NCBI GenBank assembly: GCA_023459215.1
Contig: JAEWVF010000021.1
Span: 7,728 to 71,727 of the forward strand
DNA: 64,000 nucleotides
Source of the DNA: Chloroflexota bacterium
GTDB lineage: Bacteria > Chloroflexota > Anaerolineae > Anaerolineales > Villigracilaceae
Reading direction: 5' to 3'
Part shown: one piece after another, positions 27,954 through 37,141 of the stretch
How the letters are laid out: each line of letters begins with the position of its first letter
Numbering within the stretch: the first letter of the stretch is position 1
Program-made: the position numbers and the translations under genes
Notes under the pieces: model-generated
Database searches by the model: none
Told to the model about the DNA's origin: nothing
Seen by the model: only the letters and a program-made list of their open reading frames with translations

Positions 27954-29444
27954 TTACCCCAAATGCTCGTTCAACACCTGCCTGACCACCTGCGGATTGG
28001 CCTTGCCGCCCGCCTTGCGCATCACCTGCCCGAACAGGAAGTTCGCCACCGTCAACTTCCCGGCCCGGTAACTGTCCACCTCGCCGGGGTTTTCGGCCAG
28101 GGTCTCGGCCACCAGCCGCGCGATCAGGTCGCCGTCAGAAACCTGGGTCAGGCCCTTGGCCGCCACAATCTCAGCCGCCTTTTGGCCGCTCGCGAACATC
28201 TCGGCCAGCACCGTTTTGGCGGTCGCCTGGTTGATTTGGCCATCGGCAACCATTTTTAACAAAGCCGCCAGCTCTTGCGGATGGACTTTCGGCGCAGCGA
28301 ATCCCGTTCCCGAGGCGTTGACCAGCGAAAGCAGTTCCCCCGTTACCCAGGCAAAAGCGGAGCGCGCCGCGACCGGACCGGATTCCGTTACCCGTTCGAA
28401 ATACTCGCCCAGGGCGGCCTCCTCCGCCAGGAAGGCGGATTCGGAAACGCTCAGGCCGAAATCGCGCTGGTAGCGCCTGGCCCGCGCAATTGGCAGTTCC
28501 GGCAAAGCGGCCCTGACCCGCGCGACCCAGTCCGCGCTGACGCGCAGCGGAGGCAGGTCCGGCTCGGGGAAGTAGCGGTAATCGTGAGCATCTTCCTTCG
28601 AACGCTGGCTGTAAGTGGCCTGGGCCGCCTCGTCCCAGCCGACGGTTTCCTGGGCTACCTGTCCGCCGCTGGTCAGCACCTGTTCGTGGCGTTTGATCTC
28701 ATAGGCCACACCGCGTTCCAGGGCGCGGAAAGAGTTCAGGTTCTTGATCTCGACCTTGGTGCCAAATTCTTCCTGCCCAACGGGCCGGATGGAGATATTC
28801 GGCTCGATGCGCATCACGCCCTTTTCCATATCGCCAGAGTTGACGCCCAGCGCCCGCACCAGCGCCCGCAGGGCCATCGCGTAGACGCGCACTTCCTCGG
28901 CGGAACGGAAATCAGGCTCGGTGACAATTTCCAACAGCGGCACCCCGGCCCGGTTCAAATCGACCAATGAGTAGGGGCGACCCGTCTGGGTTGATGGGGC
29001 TTCTTTACCAGCCGAAAGGGTCGCCCCTGCTTCAGGTTCGACATGGGTCAATTTGCCCGTATCTTCTTCCAAATGGACACGCCGGATCCGAATCACCTTC
29101 TCGGCCTGCGAGGTTTGCAGGCAAATCCGTCCGTGCTCGGCCAGCGGTTGTTCGTACTGCGAAATCTGGTAGCCTTTGGGAATATCGGGATAAAAATAAT
29201 TTTTGCGCGCAAAAATGCTGCGTTCGTTGACCGTGCATTCCAGGGCCAGCGCCACCCGCAAGGCATATTCGACCGCCTCCTGGTTAATGACCGGCAACGT
29301 TCCGGGGTGTCCAGCGCAGATTGGACAGACGGACGTGTTGGGCAGCGCGGAAACGGAATCGACAACTGGGCAGGCGCAAAACATTTTCGACTGCGTCTGC
29401 ATTTCGATGTGGACTTCAAGGCCGATAACGGGTTCGTAGGGCAT
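27954..29444 (-). CDS. gatB: Aspartyl/glutamyl-tRNA(Asn/Gln) amidotransferase subunit B
   Basis: The 496-residue subunit binds misacylated Glu-tRNA(Gln) or Asp-tRNA(Asn) for transamidation. Signatures are [69 protein letters not shown] and the GatB/YqeY tail ending in [18 protein letters not shown] repeat of 60 bases inserts 20 residues in frame after THVEPE, just before the conserved [10 protein letters not shown]. No Shine-Dalgarno is visible; the leader is a low-complexity GATTGGCGATT repeat. Confidence 0.96.
   Translation of the reverse strand: MPYEPVIGLEVHIEMQTQSKMFCACPVVDSVSALPNTSVCPICAGHPGTLPVINQEAVEYALRVALALECTVNERSIFARKNYFYPDIPKGYQISQYEQPLAEHGRICLQTSQAEKVIRIRRVHLEEDTGKLTHVEPEAGATLSAGKEAPSTQTGRPYSLVDLNRAGVPLLEIVTEPDFRSAEEVRVYAMALRALVRALGVNSGDMEKGVMRIEPNISIRPVGQEEFGTKVEIKNLNSFRALERGVAYEIKRHEQVLTSGGQVAQETVGWDEAAQATYSQRSKEDAHDYRYFPEPDLPPLRVSADWVARVRAALPELPIARARRYQRDFGLSVSESAFLAEEAALGEYFERVTESGPVAARSAFAWVTGELLSLVNASGTGFAAPKVHPQELAALLKMVADGQINQATAKTVLAEMFASGQKAAEIVAAKGLTQVSDGDLIARLVAETLAENPGEVDSYRAGKLTVANFLFGQVMRKAGGKANPQVVRQVLNEHLG
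28971..29030. repeat. GTAGGGGCG palindrome, copy 5, in frame inside gatB
   Basis: GTAGGGGCGACCC (28971-28983) and GGGTCGCCCCTGC (29018-29030) bound a 60-base element, exactly 20 codons. It encodes the nonconserved [20 protein letters not shown] segment between the lysine/threonine loop and the DLNRAG motif. Confidence 0.85.
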
Positions 29445-29446
29445 TT

Positions 29447-29505
29447 TGTGATTTGTGATTGGCGATTTTTGATTGGTGATTGCAAAACCGGATAACCGGA
29501 TAACA
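29447..29505. repeat. Low-complexity direct repeats in the gatB leader
   Basis: Units of GTGATTTGTGATTGGCGATTTTTGATTGGTGATTG type and two copies of ACCGGATA fill the space between gatB and the upstream enoyl-CoA hydratase. A related GATTGGCGATTTTTG piece is at about 36926. No function is visible. Confidence 0.55.
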
Positions 29506-29510
29506 GATGC

Positions 29511-30278
29511 CTAAAATTTGGGCATTCGTTTTTCAAGAAATGAACTTACGCCTTCTTTGTGTTCGGGGCTTTTTCCGGCAATTTCCTGGATCTGGCCTTC
29601 GTATTCCAGCGCTTCGGCCAGGTTGGGCAGGATGGCCTTGTTGTACAGGCGCTTGCTCAGTCCAAATGCGCCCAGCGGGCCTTTGGACAGTTCCGCGGCC
29701 AGGCTGGCGGTTTCGGTGCGCAAGTCTTCGAGCTTGACCACGCGGTTGACCAGTCCCCAGGCGAGCGCTTTTTCAGCGTCGATGGGCTGGTTGCTGAAGG
29801 TGAATTCGAGCGCGCGCCCCAGGCCGATCAGCGCCGGGAGCAGCAGCGAAACGCCCGAGTCGGGGACCAGCCCGATGCCGTTGAACCCGACCACGAAACG
29901 GGCCGTATCGGCTGCGATGCGCAGATCGCAGGCCAGGGCAATCCCCAGCGAGGCCCCGGCGCACGGGCCGTTGACAGCAGCGATAACCGGTTTCTCGATC
30001 TGGCGGATTTGCAGGACGAGCGGGTTGTAGGTTTCGCGCAGGTGGGCCAGGTACGAAAGATTTTCTCCGCCGGCGACAATTTCTTCGATATCCTGGCCTG
30101 CGCCGAAGACCCGCCCGGCCCCGGTCAGGACGATGACGCGGGTCTGGGAGTCGCGGGCAGCTTCCTTGAAGGCTTTTTGCAGTTCGCGGATCAAATCCAG
30201 GTTGAAGGCGTTGGCCTTGGGCCGGTCAACCGTCAGGGTCAGGACACCGTTGAGCAGGTCTGAGCGCAGGAGAATCAT
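29511..30278 (-). CDS. Enoyl-CoA hydratase/isomerase family protein
   Basis: The 255-residue crotonase-fold enzyme has VLTLTVDRPKANAFN at the start, the oxyanion-hole segment FGAGQDIEEI, and NGPCAGASLGIALACDLRIAA followed by FNGIGLVPDSG. The C-terminus FLEKRMPKF is family-typical. I start at MILLRSDL (30278), which has GAGG eight bases upstream, rather than 11 codons earlier inside an inverted repeat. Substrate chain length is unknown. It may feed the ETF system with fatty-acid oxidation electrons indirectly. Confidence 0.92.
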   Translation of the reverse strand: MILLRSDLLNGVLTLTVDRPKANAFNLDLIRELQKAFKEAARDSQTRVIVLTGAGRVFGAGQDIEEIVAGGENLSYLAHLRETYNPLVLQIRQIEKPVIAAVNGPCAGASLGIALACDLRIAADTARFVVGFNGIGLVPDSGVSLLLPALIGLGRALEFTFSNQPIDAEKALAWGLVNRVVKLEDLRTETASLAAELSKGPLGAFGLSKRLYNKAILPNLAEALEYEGQIQEIAGKSPEHKEGVSSFLEKRMPKF

Positions 30279-30297
30279 CGGGTTTGCCTCAATTCGA

Positions 30298-30338
30298 AAT
30301 TCGGGATTCACGCCCAGGGTGGACGCGAATCCCGAATT
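30298..30338. repeat. AATTCGGGATTC inverted repeat, possible terminator of the upstream gene
   Basis: AATTCGGGATTC (30298-30309) pairs with GAATCCCGAATT (30327-30338) with further CG pairs inside. It lies between two minus-strand genes without a T-tract. It may terminate the 30360-30725 gene or be another dispersed palindrome. Confidence 0.6.
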
Positions 30339-30359
30339 AAGCTTGGAAACGGAAAAAAG

Positions 30360-30725
30360 CTATTCGAGCAGGTCCAGCTCGTCATCATCCGAATCGTCGG
30401 CGTTGATTTCGAGCTGCATATCGTCACGTTCGACATGCACCCAGAGCAGGAGTACCTGGCCGTCTTCGGTGGCAACCGAGCGGGCCGCCAGGATTGGGGC
30501 GGTTTCTTCCAGCCCGACATCATTGCGGTAGTGCAGGTTGATCGGTTGATTCTGGTGCCAGCGGCGGTAACAACGCTCGACCAGCGCCGGGCCATTAAAA
30601 GTGCGCAGTCGGGTCATGGCAGTAAAAGAAAAGGTATTGGTCTCGTTTAAACCAAGCGCCCAGCCGTCCTGGACGGGTTCAAAGATTGGGGTAGGGCCTT
30701 CAATAATGGTAATGCGGTCTTCCAT
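30360..30725 (-). CDS. Conserved hypothetical protein with acidic tail
   Basis: A 121-residue soluble protein that I cannot assign. It has a beta-rich look (RITIIEGPTPIFEPVQDGWALG and VLLLWVHVERDDMQLEI) and ends in a strongly acidic tail, NADDSDDDELDLLE. AAAGGA precedes the ATG. No enzymatic motif or membrane segment is visible. It is the first gene of a minus-strand group leading to enoyl-CoA hydratase and gatB, although a palindrome separates it from them. Confidence 0.72.
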   Translation of the reverse strand: MEDRITIIEGPTPIFEPVQDGWALGLNETNTFSFTAMTRLRTFNGPALVERCYRRWHQNQPINLHYRNDVGLEETAPILAARSVATEDGQVLLLWVHVERDDMQLEINADDSDDDELDLLE

Positions 30726-30953
30726 CGTTTTATCCTTTGTAATTGCGACATGATACCATAAGAAATGTTGATTTTTTATTGTTTTTCTGTGACGGTAAGG
30801 TTGCTTTAGATGGCGAAATAGGCGGGCATTGGCATATATGACTGCTCCTGATGAAAATTCTCATATCTGGCGCTTGTTTACTTAGAACATATATTCTATA
30901 ATTTTAACACCTTTTGCGTTCCTTATTCACCCAATTCTTACAGGAGAATCCCC

Positions 30954-31316
30954 ATGACCAAGCGTACCATTGTCCATATTGAAATCCCGGCGGCGGATAG
31001 CGCCAAAGCCGGCGAGTTTTATCAGAAGCTGTTTGGCTGGAATATGCAGCATGTCCCGGAGATGGATTACACCATGTGGGACGCCGGGGACGGTTCGGGG
31101 GGTGGTTTTATTGCGCTTACGGAGGATGTCAAACCCGGCGATGTGTTGTTTTACGTCAACAGCGACGATATCGATGCCGACCTGAAGCAGGCTGAGACCC
31201 TGGGCGGGACGATTGTCTCGCCGAAGACCGAAATCCCGGCTACCGGCTGGTTTGGCATGTTTAAAGACCCAACCGGGAATACCATTGCACTGTATACCGG
31301 CATGAATCCGGGTTAA
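30954..31316 (+). CDS. VOC-superfamily protein
   Basis: The 120-residue protein starts TIVHIEIPAADSAKAGEFYQKLFGW, the pattern of VOC proteins annotated as predicted lactoylglutathione lyase relatives. The second module is SDDIDADLKQAETLGGTIVSP and ends GMFKDPTGNTIALY. The leading position of the metal ligands is partly conserved. AGGAG lies upstream, and the AGAACATATATTCT and TATAAT elements at about 30884-30902 suggest its promoter. Substrate unknown. Confidence 0.87.
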   Translation: MTKRTIVHIEIPAADSAKAGEFYQKLFGWNMQHVPEMDYTMWDAGDGSGGGFIALTEDVKPGDVLFYVNSDDIDADLKQAETLGGTIVSPKTEIPATGWFGMFKDPTGNTIALYTGMNPG

Positions 31317-31333
31317 ACCGATGAAATTTTGAC

Positions 31334-31369
31334 AAATGACCCCGCGAATTGGTTTTCGCGGGGTCATTT
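31334..31369. terminator. Terminator between VOC gene and MBL-fold gene
   Basis: AAATGACCCCGCGAA (31334-31348) pairs with TTCGCGGGGTCATTT (31355-31369). Its downstream arm lies 44 bases before the next start codon. Confidence 0.88.
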
Positions 31370-31412
31370 GCTTGTACAATCAAATAGGTTTTCTTTGATG
31401 AAAGGATGCCCT

Positions 31413-32198
31413 ATGAAACTGGTGATGCTTGGCGCTGGCGGTTTTGTCCCGACCGAACAGGCCCAGACGGCCTGCTATTTCCTGCCCGAACACAATCTCC
31501 TGCTCGACGGCGGGACCGGGTTGTATCGTTTGCATCGTTACATGCAAACCGCCGCTCCCCTGGATGTTTATTTAAGCCATACCCACGGCGACCATACGAC
31601 CGGCCTGCATTATCTGTTTGGCAGTTATTTCAAAAAGCTGGCAGATGATTCAGACCGACCGGTGGATGTCTCCTTTATCGAGGCGCATTCCAGGCAGGCC
31701 AACCAGCTCTTGAACGGCACCCGTATCCATGGGACAGAGGCGATGCTGGCTGTCCTGAAGAACGAATTCCGTTACCCGCTCGATTGGCGCGTTCTGCCGC
31801 CGGTTGAAAGCCTGCCGGGCGGTGGAACCATTCGCTATTTTGCTTTTGACCCGGCCCGCGAGGAAATCGGATTCAGGCTGGAGTGGCCCGGCCATTCGCT
31901 GGCCTATATCACCGATACCATTGCCAGTCCGCAGGCGTCTTATATTGACCAGATCGCCGGGGTCGATTTGCTTTTGCACGACTGCAACCTGACCGATGCC
32001 CGGGCCGATTTGTGCCAGACGATCAATCACAGTTCCACCTCGGCGGTGGCGCAGGTTGCGGCCCAGGCCGGGGTCAAGCGCCTGCACCTGATCCACTTCA
32101 ACCCGATGGGCTGGGATGTGGCCGAGGATTTGCCGGCCGCGAGAAAAATTTTCCCGGCCACCGAACTTGGCCGGGACGGACTGGAAGTTGAATTTTGA
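31413..32198 (+). CDS. Metallo-beta-lactamase-fold hydrolase
   Basis: The 261-residue protein has SHTHGDHTTGLHYL, the HxHxDH metal motif, a later LLHDCNLTD (bridging Asp) and KRLHLIHFNP (distal His). The overall order resembles RNase Z-like and cyclic-nucleotide phosphodiesterase-like members. No RNase Z exosite was recognised, so the substrate is open. AAAGGA precedes the ATG at 31413. It stands alone between two terminators. Confidence 0.88.
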   Translation: MKLVMLGAGGFVPTEQAQTACYFLPEHNLLLDGGTGLYRLHRYMQTAAPLDVYLSHTHGDHTTGLHYLFGSYFKKLADDSDRPVDVSFIEAHSRQANQLLNGTRIHGTEAMLAVLKNEFRYPLDWRVLPPVESLPGGGTIRYFAFDPAREEIGFRLEWPGHSLAYITDTIASPQASYIDQIAGVDLLLHDCNLTDARADLCQTINHSSTSAVAQVAAQAGVKRLHLIHFNPMGWDVAEDLPAARKIFPATELGRDGLEVEF

Positions 32199-32200
32199 TA

Positions 32201-32233
32201 AAAATCCCCGTGAGCGTTTTTCACGGGGATTTT
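32201..32233. terminator. Terminator after the MBL-fold gene
   Basis: AAAATCCCCGTGA (32201-32213) pairs with TCACGGGGATTTT (32221-32233); both ends suit bidirectional use. Confidence 0.9.
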
Positions 32234-32248
32234 CCTGCATACTGATTC

Positions 32249-32295
32249 TTGCCCTTCGACTTTGCTACGCTCAGGGCTTGTTCACTGGTCACTGT
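32249..32295. repeat. CCCTTCGAC/GCTCAGGGC dispersed repeat
   Basis: CCCTTCGACTTTGCTACGCTCAGGGC type sequence followed by a TTCACTGGTCACTG tail, related to 2850-2945. Its end overlaps the stop region of the aldehyde ferredoxin oxidoreductase gene. Confidence 0.55.
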
Positions 32296-34448
32296 TTTCG
32301 CGCCCACTCGACCACTTCGAGCAGTTCGGGCAAATCCATGCCCAACGCTTTGAGCTTTTCGGGGGTCGGGATGCTGTTCTTGTCCCAGCCGCGACGCTCG
32401 TAAACGGCATCCATCATCAGTTCATACTGCGCTTCGCGGTACTGGCGCAGGGCTTTGACTTTTTCTGTGGTGGACATCCCCGTCGGGTCGATGCCAACCA
32501 GGCGTTTGAGTTGCTCGTCGTAACGCTCCTGGCGCGATTCGTACTCGGTGTTTGTCACCGGTCCCATGGCGCGGTAGGGAGCGTAATCGTGTTTGCGGCC
32601 CACGCGTCCCATGCGGATGGCAAAAACTTTCTGGAAGTTGTAAACCCGCTCTGACTGGGCCAGTAGTGTCTCGATCGTGGTCGGGATGCCGGTCACGCCC
32701 TGGTGAATCCAGGTGTAGTTCTCGACGTGTTCTTCGACCTTGGCCGGTTCCTTGGTCTGCTTGTTGTTCTCGGGTGAGATGTCGTTCCAGGGCAGTTTGC
32801 ACAGACCGTGCAGGCTGAACCAGGTGCGCCACATCGGAAAGTAGTGCAGGGCCTCGGCCTTATCCTTGAAGGTCGGCAGCAGGTTGTGAACCTGATCCAT
32901 GAAGATGAGCCAGGCTTCATCGTGCTGCGCGCCTTTGGTGGCCATGCCGTAGCCGCCCTGCTGGGCAATCGATTCCTTGGTCAGGTACTCCGAGATTTCC
33001 ATGCCCTTGATTTCCATGCCGATGTCTTGCAGGAAAGCCGCGTCTGCGCCGAAGTTCTCGACAAAGTAGGATTTCATATAGCGCACACCCTGCCCGACAA
33101 TGACACCGAAGCCTTCGCCGCGCGCCATCTGGTGCAGCAGTTCCAGGGCCGCCGCGCCGTTGCCGAATTTCAATTCCAGGCCGCCGGTGTTCTCTTTGCT
33201 GATCTGGCCTTCCTCGTAACACTCCATCGCAAAGGCCACACAGTTGGCAAAAGAGATGGTGTCCACACCGTAGGTGTCGCAGTAGAAGTTGAGTTCGAGC
33301 AATTTCTGGGCGTCGAAGTTGCCGATATTCGAGCCGAGACCGGCGGCGTTTTCGTATTCCGGGCCATCGACCGTCACGCACTGCCCGGCATACGGCCCGG
33401 TTTTGAGCGGGAAGTGGTCGACGCCGTGCGAACAGGACATGGTGCAGCCCAGCCAGCAGCCGTCGGGCACGCCCTGGGTGAAGGCTTCCTTCCAAACCTT
33501 TGAGTCGATTTTGTAGGTTTCAGGGTGCGACCCATAGCGGAAGTTGTGAGTCGGCAGCAGGTCGAAGTGATCCATGATTTCAACGATGTTGGCGGTGCCG
33601 ACTTTGCGCATCTGGTTCTGCTTGTCGTCCAGGTCGGCGATTTCCTTGTTGATGCGCTGGCCGGCCTTGCGGATCAGGGCCATATCGGCCACGCCGTTTT
33701 TGTCGCCGCCCATATCGGTATAACGGACGACAATGGCCTTGATTTTCTTGTCGCGGAAAACGCGCCCAGGCCCACCGCGCCCGGCCTGCTTGAGACGGGC
33801 TTCCTTGCGGCGGACATCGTACCAGGTCGAGTTGATCATGCCGATGCGGGTATGTTCGGCGGCCTGGCCGGCGGCCAGCACCGAAATGCCGCGTTTGCCC
33901 TTTTCATCGCCGCCAAAACGCTCGGTCAGCACCTGGCCGATTTGGTGCGAATCCACTTCGGCCAGCGAATTGCGCGCGATGGTTACCTGGCCGCTATCGC
34001 CGTCGATGTAGATGATGACATCCTCTTTGGCTTTTCCCTGGATCTCAAGCGCATCGAAGCCCGAAAATTTCAGGAAGGGTGCGAAATAACCGCCGACATT
34101 GCTGTCGATGATATTCTGCGTCAGCGGGGAGAGAGTCACCACGGTCGATTTGCCGCTGCCGGGGTAGGCGGTGATGCCGCAGATTGGCCCGTTGGCGATG
34201 ACCAGCTCGTTTTCCGGGCTGTCCCATTTGGTTTGGGGTGTGACCGCATCCCACAACAACTTGAGCGCAAAACCGCGCCCGCCGGTGAACAGGTCTTTCA
34301 TCTGCTGGGTAACGGGTTTTTCTTTAATGAGGTTGTCGTTGAGATTGATGTAGAGCGTGCGCCCGGCGTAACCGCGTTCGACGGGGCGCAACTGGTAGTT
34401 GTACTGCGCCAACACGGCGCGCTCTGCAACGTTTTCAGACAAAGTCAT
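32289..34448 (-). CDS. aor: Aldehyde ferredoxin oxidoreductase family protein (tungsten/molybdopterin)
   Basis: The 719-residue protein belongs to the AOR family that oxidises aldehydes to acids and reduces ferredoxin. The N-terminal domain has LYINLNDNLI, FTGGRGFALKLLWDAV and VTLSPLTQNIIDSNVGGYFAP. The cluster-binding cysteines are GCWLGCTMSCSHG, spaced C-x3-C-x3-C, and a later LHGLCKLPWND could supply the fourth. It is longer than the roughly 600-residue archaeal enzymes, so the substrate may differ. AGGAG precedes the ATG. It is divergent from the ferritin-VIT1 gene. Confidence 0.93.
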   Translation of the reverse strand: MTLSENVAERAVLAQYNYQLRPVERGYAGRTLYINLNDNLIKEKPVTQQMKDLFTGGRGFALKLLWDAVTPQTKWDSPENELVIANGPICGITAYPGSGKSTVVTLSPLTQNIIDSNVGGYFAPFLKFSGFDALEIQGKAKEDVIIYIDGDSGQVTIARNSLAEVDSHQIGQVLTERFGGDEKGKRGISVLAAGQAAEHTRIGMINSTWYDVRRKEARLKQAGRGGPGRVFRDKKIKAIVVRYTDMGGDKNGVADMALIRKAGQRINKEIADLDDKQNQMRKVGTANIVEIMDHFDLLPTHNFRYGSHPETYKIDSKVWKEAFTQGVPDGCWLGCTMSCSHGVDHFPLKTGPYAGQCVTVDGPEYENAAGLGSNIGNFDAQKLLELNFYCDTYGVDTISFANCVAFAMECYEEGQISKENTGGLELKFGNGAAALELLHQMARGEGFGVIVGQGVRYMKSYFVENFGADAAFLQDIGMEIKGMEISEYLTKESIAQQGGYGMATKGAQHDEAWLIFMDQVHNLLPTFKDKAEALHYFPMWRTWFSLHGLCKLPWNDISPENNKQTKEPAKVEEHVENYTWIHQGVTGIPTTIETLLAQSERVYNFQKVFAIRMGRVGRKHDYAPYRAMGPVTNTEYESRQERYDEQLKRLVGIDPTGMSTTEKVKALRQYREAQYELMMDAVYERRGWDKNSIPTPEKLKALGMDLPELLEVVEWARKQ

Positions 34449-34633
34449 GTGGGATTCTCCTGGGAATGGAAGGCGTTTGGATAAGGCTATTATCCCTGTT
34501 CGTGCCGGGGGTGTCTACTGATAATCGTCCCCTTTTCGGGGTGTCAGGAGGAACGATTCCGCCGCTGTTGCCGAGCGGATGTATAATGGAAACACTTTGG
34601 GCGGAAAAAATCATCAAACAGGAGAGAATCAAA

Positions 34634-35506
34634 ATGGAAATCACTGCAGAACTGCGCCAGCGCTTGCTGGTTGCCCAACGGAACGAGATTACTGAACACA
34701 ACATCTACACTCGCATTGCGGCGAGCCTGCCAAAGGAAGAGAACCGCCGCGTTCTTGAGCAAATTGCGGCAGATGAATTGCGCCATTACAACGAATGGAA
34801 GAAATTTACCGGGCAGGATGTTGCGCCCAATTGGCTCTTTGTTTGGTTCTATGTGCTGGTGGCGCGCCTGTTCGGCTTCACCTTCGGGGTCAAGTTGATG
34901 GAACAGGGCGAAGAAGGCGCCCAGGTGAATTATGCCGAAATTGCCAAAACCATCCCGGCTGCGGTCAAAATTCACCAGGATGAGGAAGAGCACGAAGAAA
35001 AGTTGCTGGGGATGCTGGACGAAGAACGCCTGCGCTATGCCGGTTCGGTTGTCCTGGGGCTGAACGATGCCCTGGTGGAATTGACCGGGGCGCTGGCCGG
35101 CCTGACGCTGGCCTTGCAGGATGTGAAGTTGATTGCGCTCTCGGGCCTGATCACGGGCATCGCCGCCTCGATGTCGATGGCGGCCTCCGAATATCTTTCG
35201 ACCAGCTCGGAGGAAACCGACAAACACCCGGTGCGGGCCGCGATTTATACCGGAATCGCCTATGTCATCACGGTTGCCCTGCTGATCCTGCCTTACCTGC
35301 TGCTTGAAAACTACATCCTGTGCCTGGTGATTTCGTTAACCACCGCAGTCCTGATTATCGCGGTTTTCAACTACTATATTTCGGTGGCCAAGGGCGAGAA
35401 CTTCCGCCGGCGCTTTACCGAAATGGCCAGCCTGAGTCTGGGGGTGGCCCTGTTCAGTTTTATCATTGGCTATTTCATCCGCCAGTGGCTGGGAGTTGAG
35501 ATTTAA
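34634..35506 (+). CDS. Ferritin-like/VIT1 fusion membrane protein (MbfA-like)
   Basis: The 290-residue protein joins an N-terminal ferritin-like (rubrerythrin-type) domain, with NEITEHNIYTRIA, ADELRHYNEWKKF and IHQDEEEHEEKLLGML supplying Glu/His iron ligands, to a C-terminal VIT1/CCC1 iron transporter domain (LGLNDALVELTGALAGLTLAL, SMAASEYLSTSSE and three more helices). This matches the membrane-bound ferritin (Er-VIT1) class that exports iron or manganese. AGGAG precedes the ATG at 34634; a longer frame upstream is not supported. Confidence 0.9.
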   Translation: MEITAELRQRLLVAQRNEITEHNIYTRIAASLPKEENRRVLEQIAADELRHYNEWKKFTGQDVAPNWLFVWFYVLVARLFGFTFGVKLMEQGEEGAQVNYAEIAKTIPAAVKIHQDEEEHEEKLLGMLDEERLRYAGSVVLGLNDALVELTGALAGLTLALQDVKLIALSGLITGIAASMSMAASEYLSTSSEETDKHPVRAAIYTGIAYVITVALLILPYLLLENYILCLVISLTTAVLIIAVFNYYISVAKGENFRRRFTEMASLSLGVALFSFIIGYFIRQWLGVEI

Positions 35507-35520
35507 CCCTGGAATTAAAA

Positions 35521-35562
35521 GAGGCCGGGCAGCAAATCATCACTTTGCTGCCCGGCCTCTTT
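35521..35562. terminator. Strong bidirectional terminator
   Basis: A perfect 16-base stem (35521-35536 with 35544-35559) has a seven-base loop and is preceded by an A-rich stretch and followed by TTTGTGTTT. It separates two converging genes. Confidence 0.92.
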
Positions 35563-35577
35563 GTGTTTAAAGGCTGC

Positions 35578-36912
35578 TCAACCAACCGACATGATGGCTT
35601 CAAGCATTTCCTCGTTGCTGTTGAATTTGAACGCTTCGGCTCCGCGTTTATGCGCTTCGTACTGCTCGATCACATGCAGGTTGCGGATATCGTTGCGCGT
35701 GACCAGCGGCTTGCCCAACTGTTTCAAGCGCGCTTCAAGCTGTTTCGGATCCGCCTGGATGGGTTGCAGCGTCTCCAGGTATTGGACAAGCGCTTTCGAG
35801 CCGTTGGTGCCGTCTTTGCGGGCATAACCCACCAGCCCGGTGCTGGCCTGTCGGCTCCAACCGGCCACAAACACATCCGGGATGACGGCCTGGGTGGCCG
35901 GGTCATACGCCTCGTAGGAGTTCCCATCGATCGGGTAGCGCGGATTGGGGTTTTTGGCAAATTCAGTGCCCTGCACCGGCAGGCCGAAGGTGTCATCCAC
36001 CTTGTCGCCGATGGCGAAAATGACCGAATCGATGGCCATCGTGCGGGTTTTGCCCGTTCCGCGCGCCTTGACCTCGCCGTCCTTGAGCGAGAGCGCATTG
36101 TCTTCCAGGTCGATACTGCTGACCGCGCCGCTGCCGTCGCTGCGCATACCGGTTGGCGAAGCCAAAAACTCGAAGCGGAATCGCGCCAGGGATGTGGGCG
36201 GGTAGGCTTTGGGCAGCGCCTCCAGGATGTTGGCCCTGGCTGCCTGTGGCTCCTGCCCGATTGCGCGCATTTGCGATGCCACCCGCTCGATCTCCTCGTC
36301 CAGCGCGCGCTGGTCGAGCTGCGAGATGACATATTCCATCTCTTTTTTGTCGAATTTAACTTCTGCCGGGCCGCGGCGCACAATTGCGACCACTTCCTCG
36401 ACTTTGGCTTTTTGCATCAGGAAACGGGCGATGTCGAGCATCACATTCCCTGCCCCCACTACGGCCGCTTTCTTGCCGAAAACGAATTTTTTCTGGCTGT
36501 AAGGGGGCAGTTGGTTATAGTGATAGACCAGGTCTTTGGCGTGGTACACGCCGATCAGGTTTTCGCCGGGCAAACCCAGCCATTTTGTGCCCTGTGCGCC
36601 GGCTGTGACCAGGATCGCCTGGAAACCACAGGCGCGCAGGTCATCGAGGGTCAAGTCGGCCTGTGCGCCAATACTGATGTTGCCGTAATATTTGATTCCG
36701 GGGGTATCAAGAATTTGTTGGAACTGGGTTCGCAGGCCTTGTTTCATGGCATGCTTGTCGGGATAAATACCGTATTCAGCCAGTCCACCCGGTTTGATAT
36801 CGCGATTGAAAATCACAACCTGGGCGCCCGCGCGCGCCAGCTCACGCGCAGCAAACATCCCAGCCGGGCCGGCTCCCACCACGGCGACGTAATAGCTCTC
36901 GCTCAAGCGCAT
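35578..36912 (-). CDS. Ferredoxin-NADP reductase-like flavoprotein (adrenodoxin reductase type)
   Basis: The 444-residue protein has an FAD motif (YYVAVVGAGPAGMFAARELA) and a second, NADPH-binding Rossmann motif (KKAAVVGAGNVMLDIAR). The pattern PGGLAEYGIYPDKHAMK and the C-terminal VFVAGWSRQASTGLVG match ferredoxin-NADP reductases of the adrenodoxin reductase and GltD-related family. AGGAG is only two bases before the ATG, so the TTG at 36906 is a credible alternative start. The electron partner is not adjacent; ferredoxin reduced by the nearby AOR is a plausible source. Confidence 0.88.
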   Translation of the reverse strand: MRLSESYYVAVVGAGPAGMFAARELARAGAQVVIFNRDIKPGGLAEYGIYPDKHAMKQGLRTQFQQILDTPGIKYYGNISIGAQADLTLDDLRACGFQAILVTAGAQGTKWLGLPGENLIGVYHAKDLVYHYNQLPPYSQKKFVFGKKAAVVGAGNVMLDIARFLMQKAKVEEVVAIVRRGPAEVKFDKKEMEYVISQLDQRALDEEIERVASQMRAIGQEPQAARANILEALPKAYPPTSLARFRFEFLASPTGMRSDGSGAVSSIDLEDNALSLKDGEVKARGTGKTRTMAIDSVIFAIGDKVDDTFGLPVQGTEFAKNPNPRYPIDGNSYEAYDPATQAVIPDVFVAGWSRQASTGLVGYARKDGTNGSKALVQYLETLQPIQADPKQLEARLKQLGKPLVTRNDIRNLHVIEQYEAHKRGAEAFKFNSNEEMLEAIMSVG

Positions 36913-37141
36913 TCTCCTTTTATCTGATTGGCGATTTTTGCAGGGCTATTGTGATTGGCGTTGGAAAGACCTGCTGGCATATTATAGTTGACTTGTCCGA
37001 TTTTCCACAATATTAGCGTCGGGCCGCAGCCGGACTCGCTCCTTTGCAAATATGTTTAGATACACGCTTTTTGTCTATCCTATGCTAAACTAAGGGTAAA
37101 TTTGTACAAGCCTCGCGCAGTAATCTCCCAGGAGCATGGAT

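Noticed and set aside
34135..34175. A Walker A-like PGSGKSTVV inside the aldehyde ferredoxin oxidoreductase
   Set aside because: It lies in the N-terminal pterin-binding region, where the family normally has a Gly/Ser-rich loop before TLSPLT; no Walker B or ATPase fold follows.
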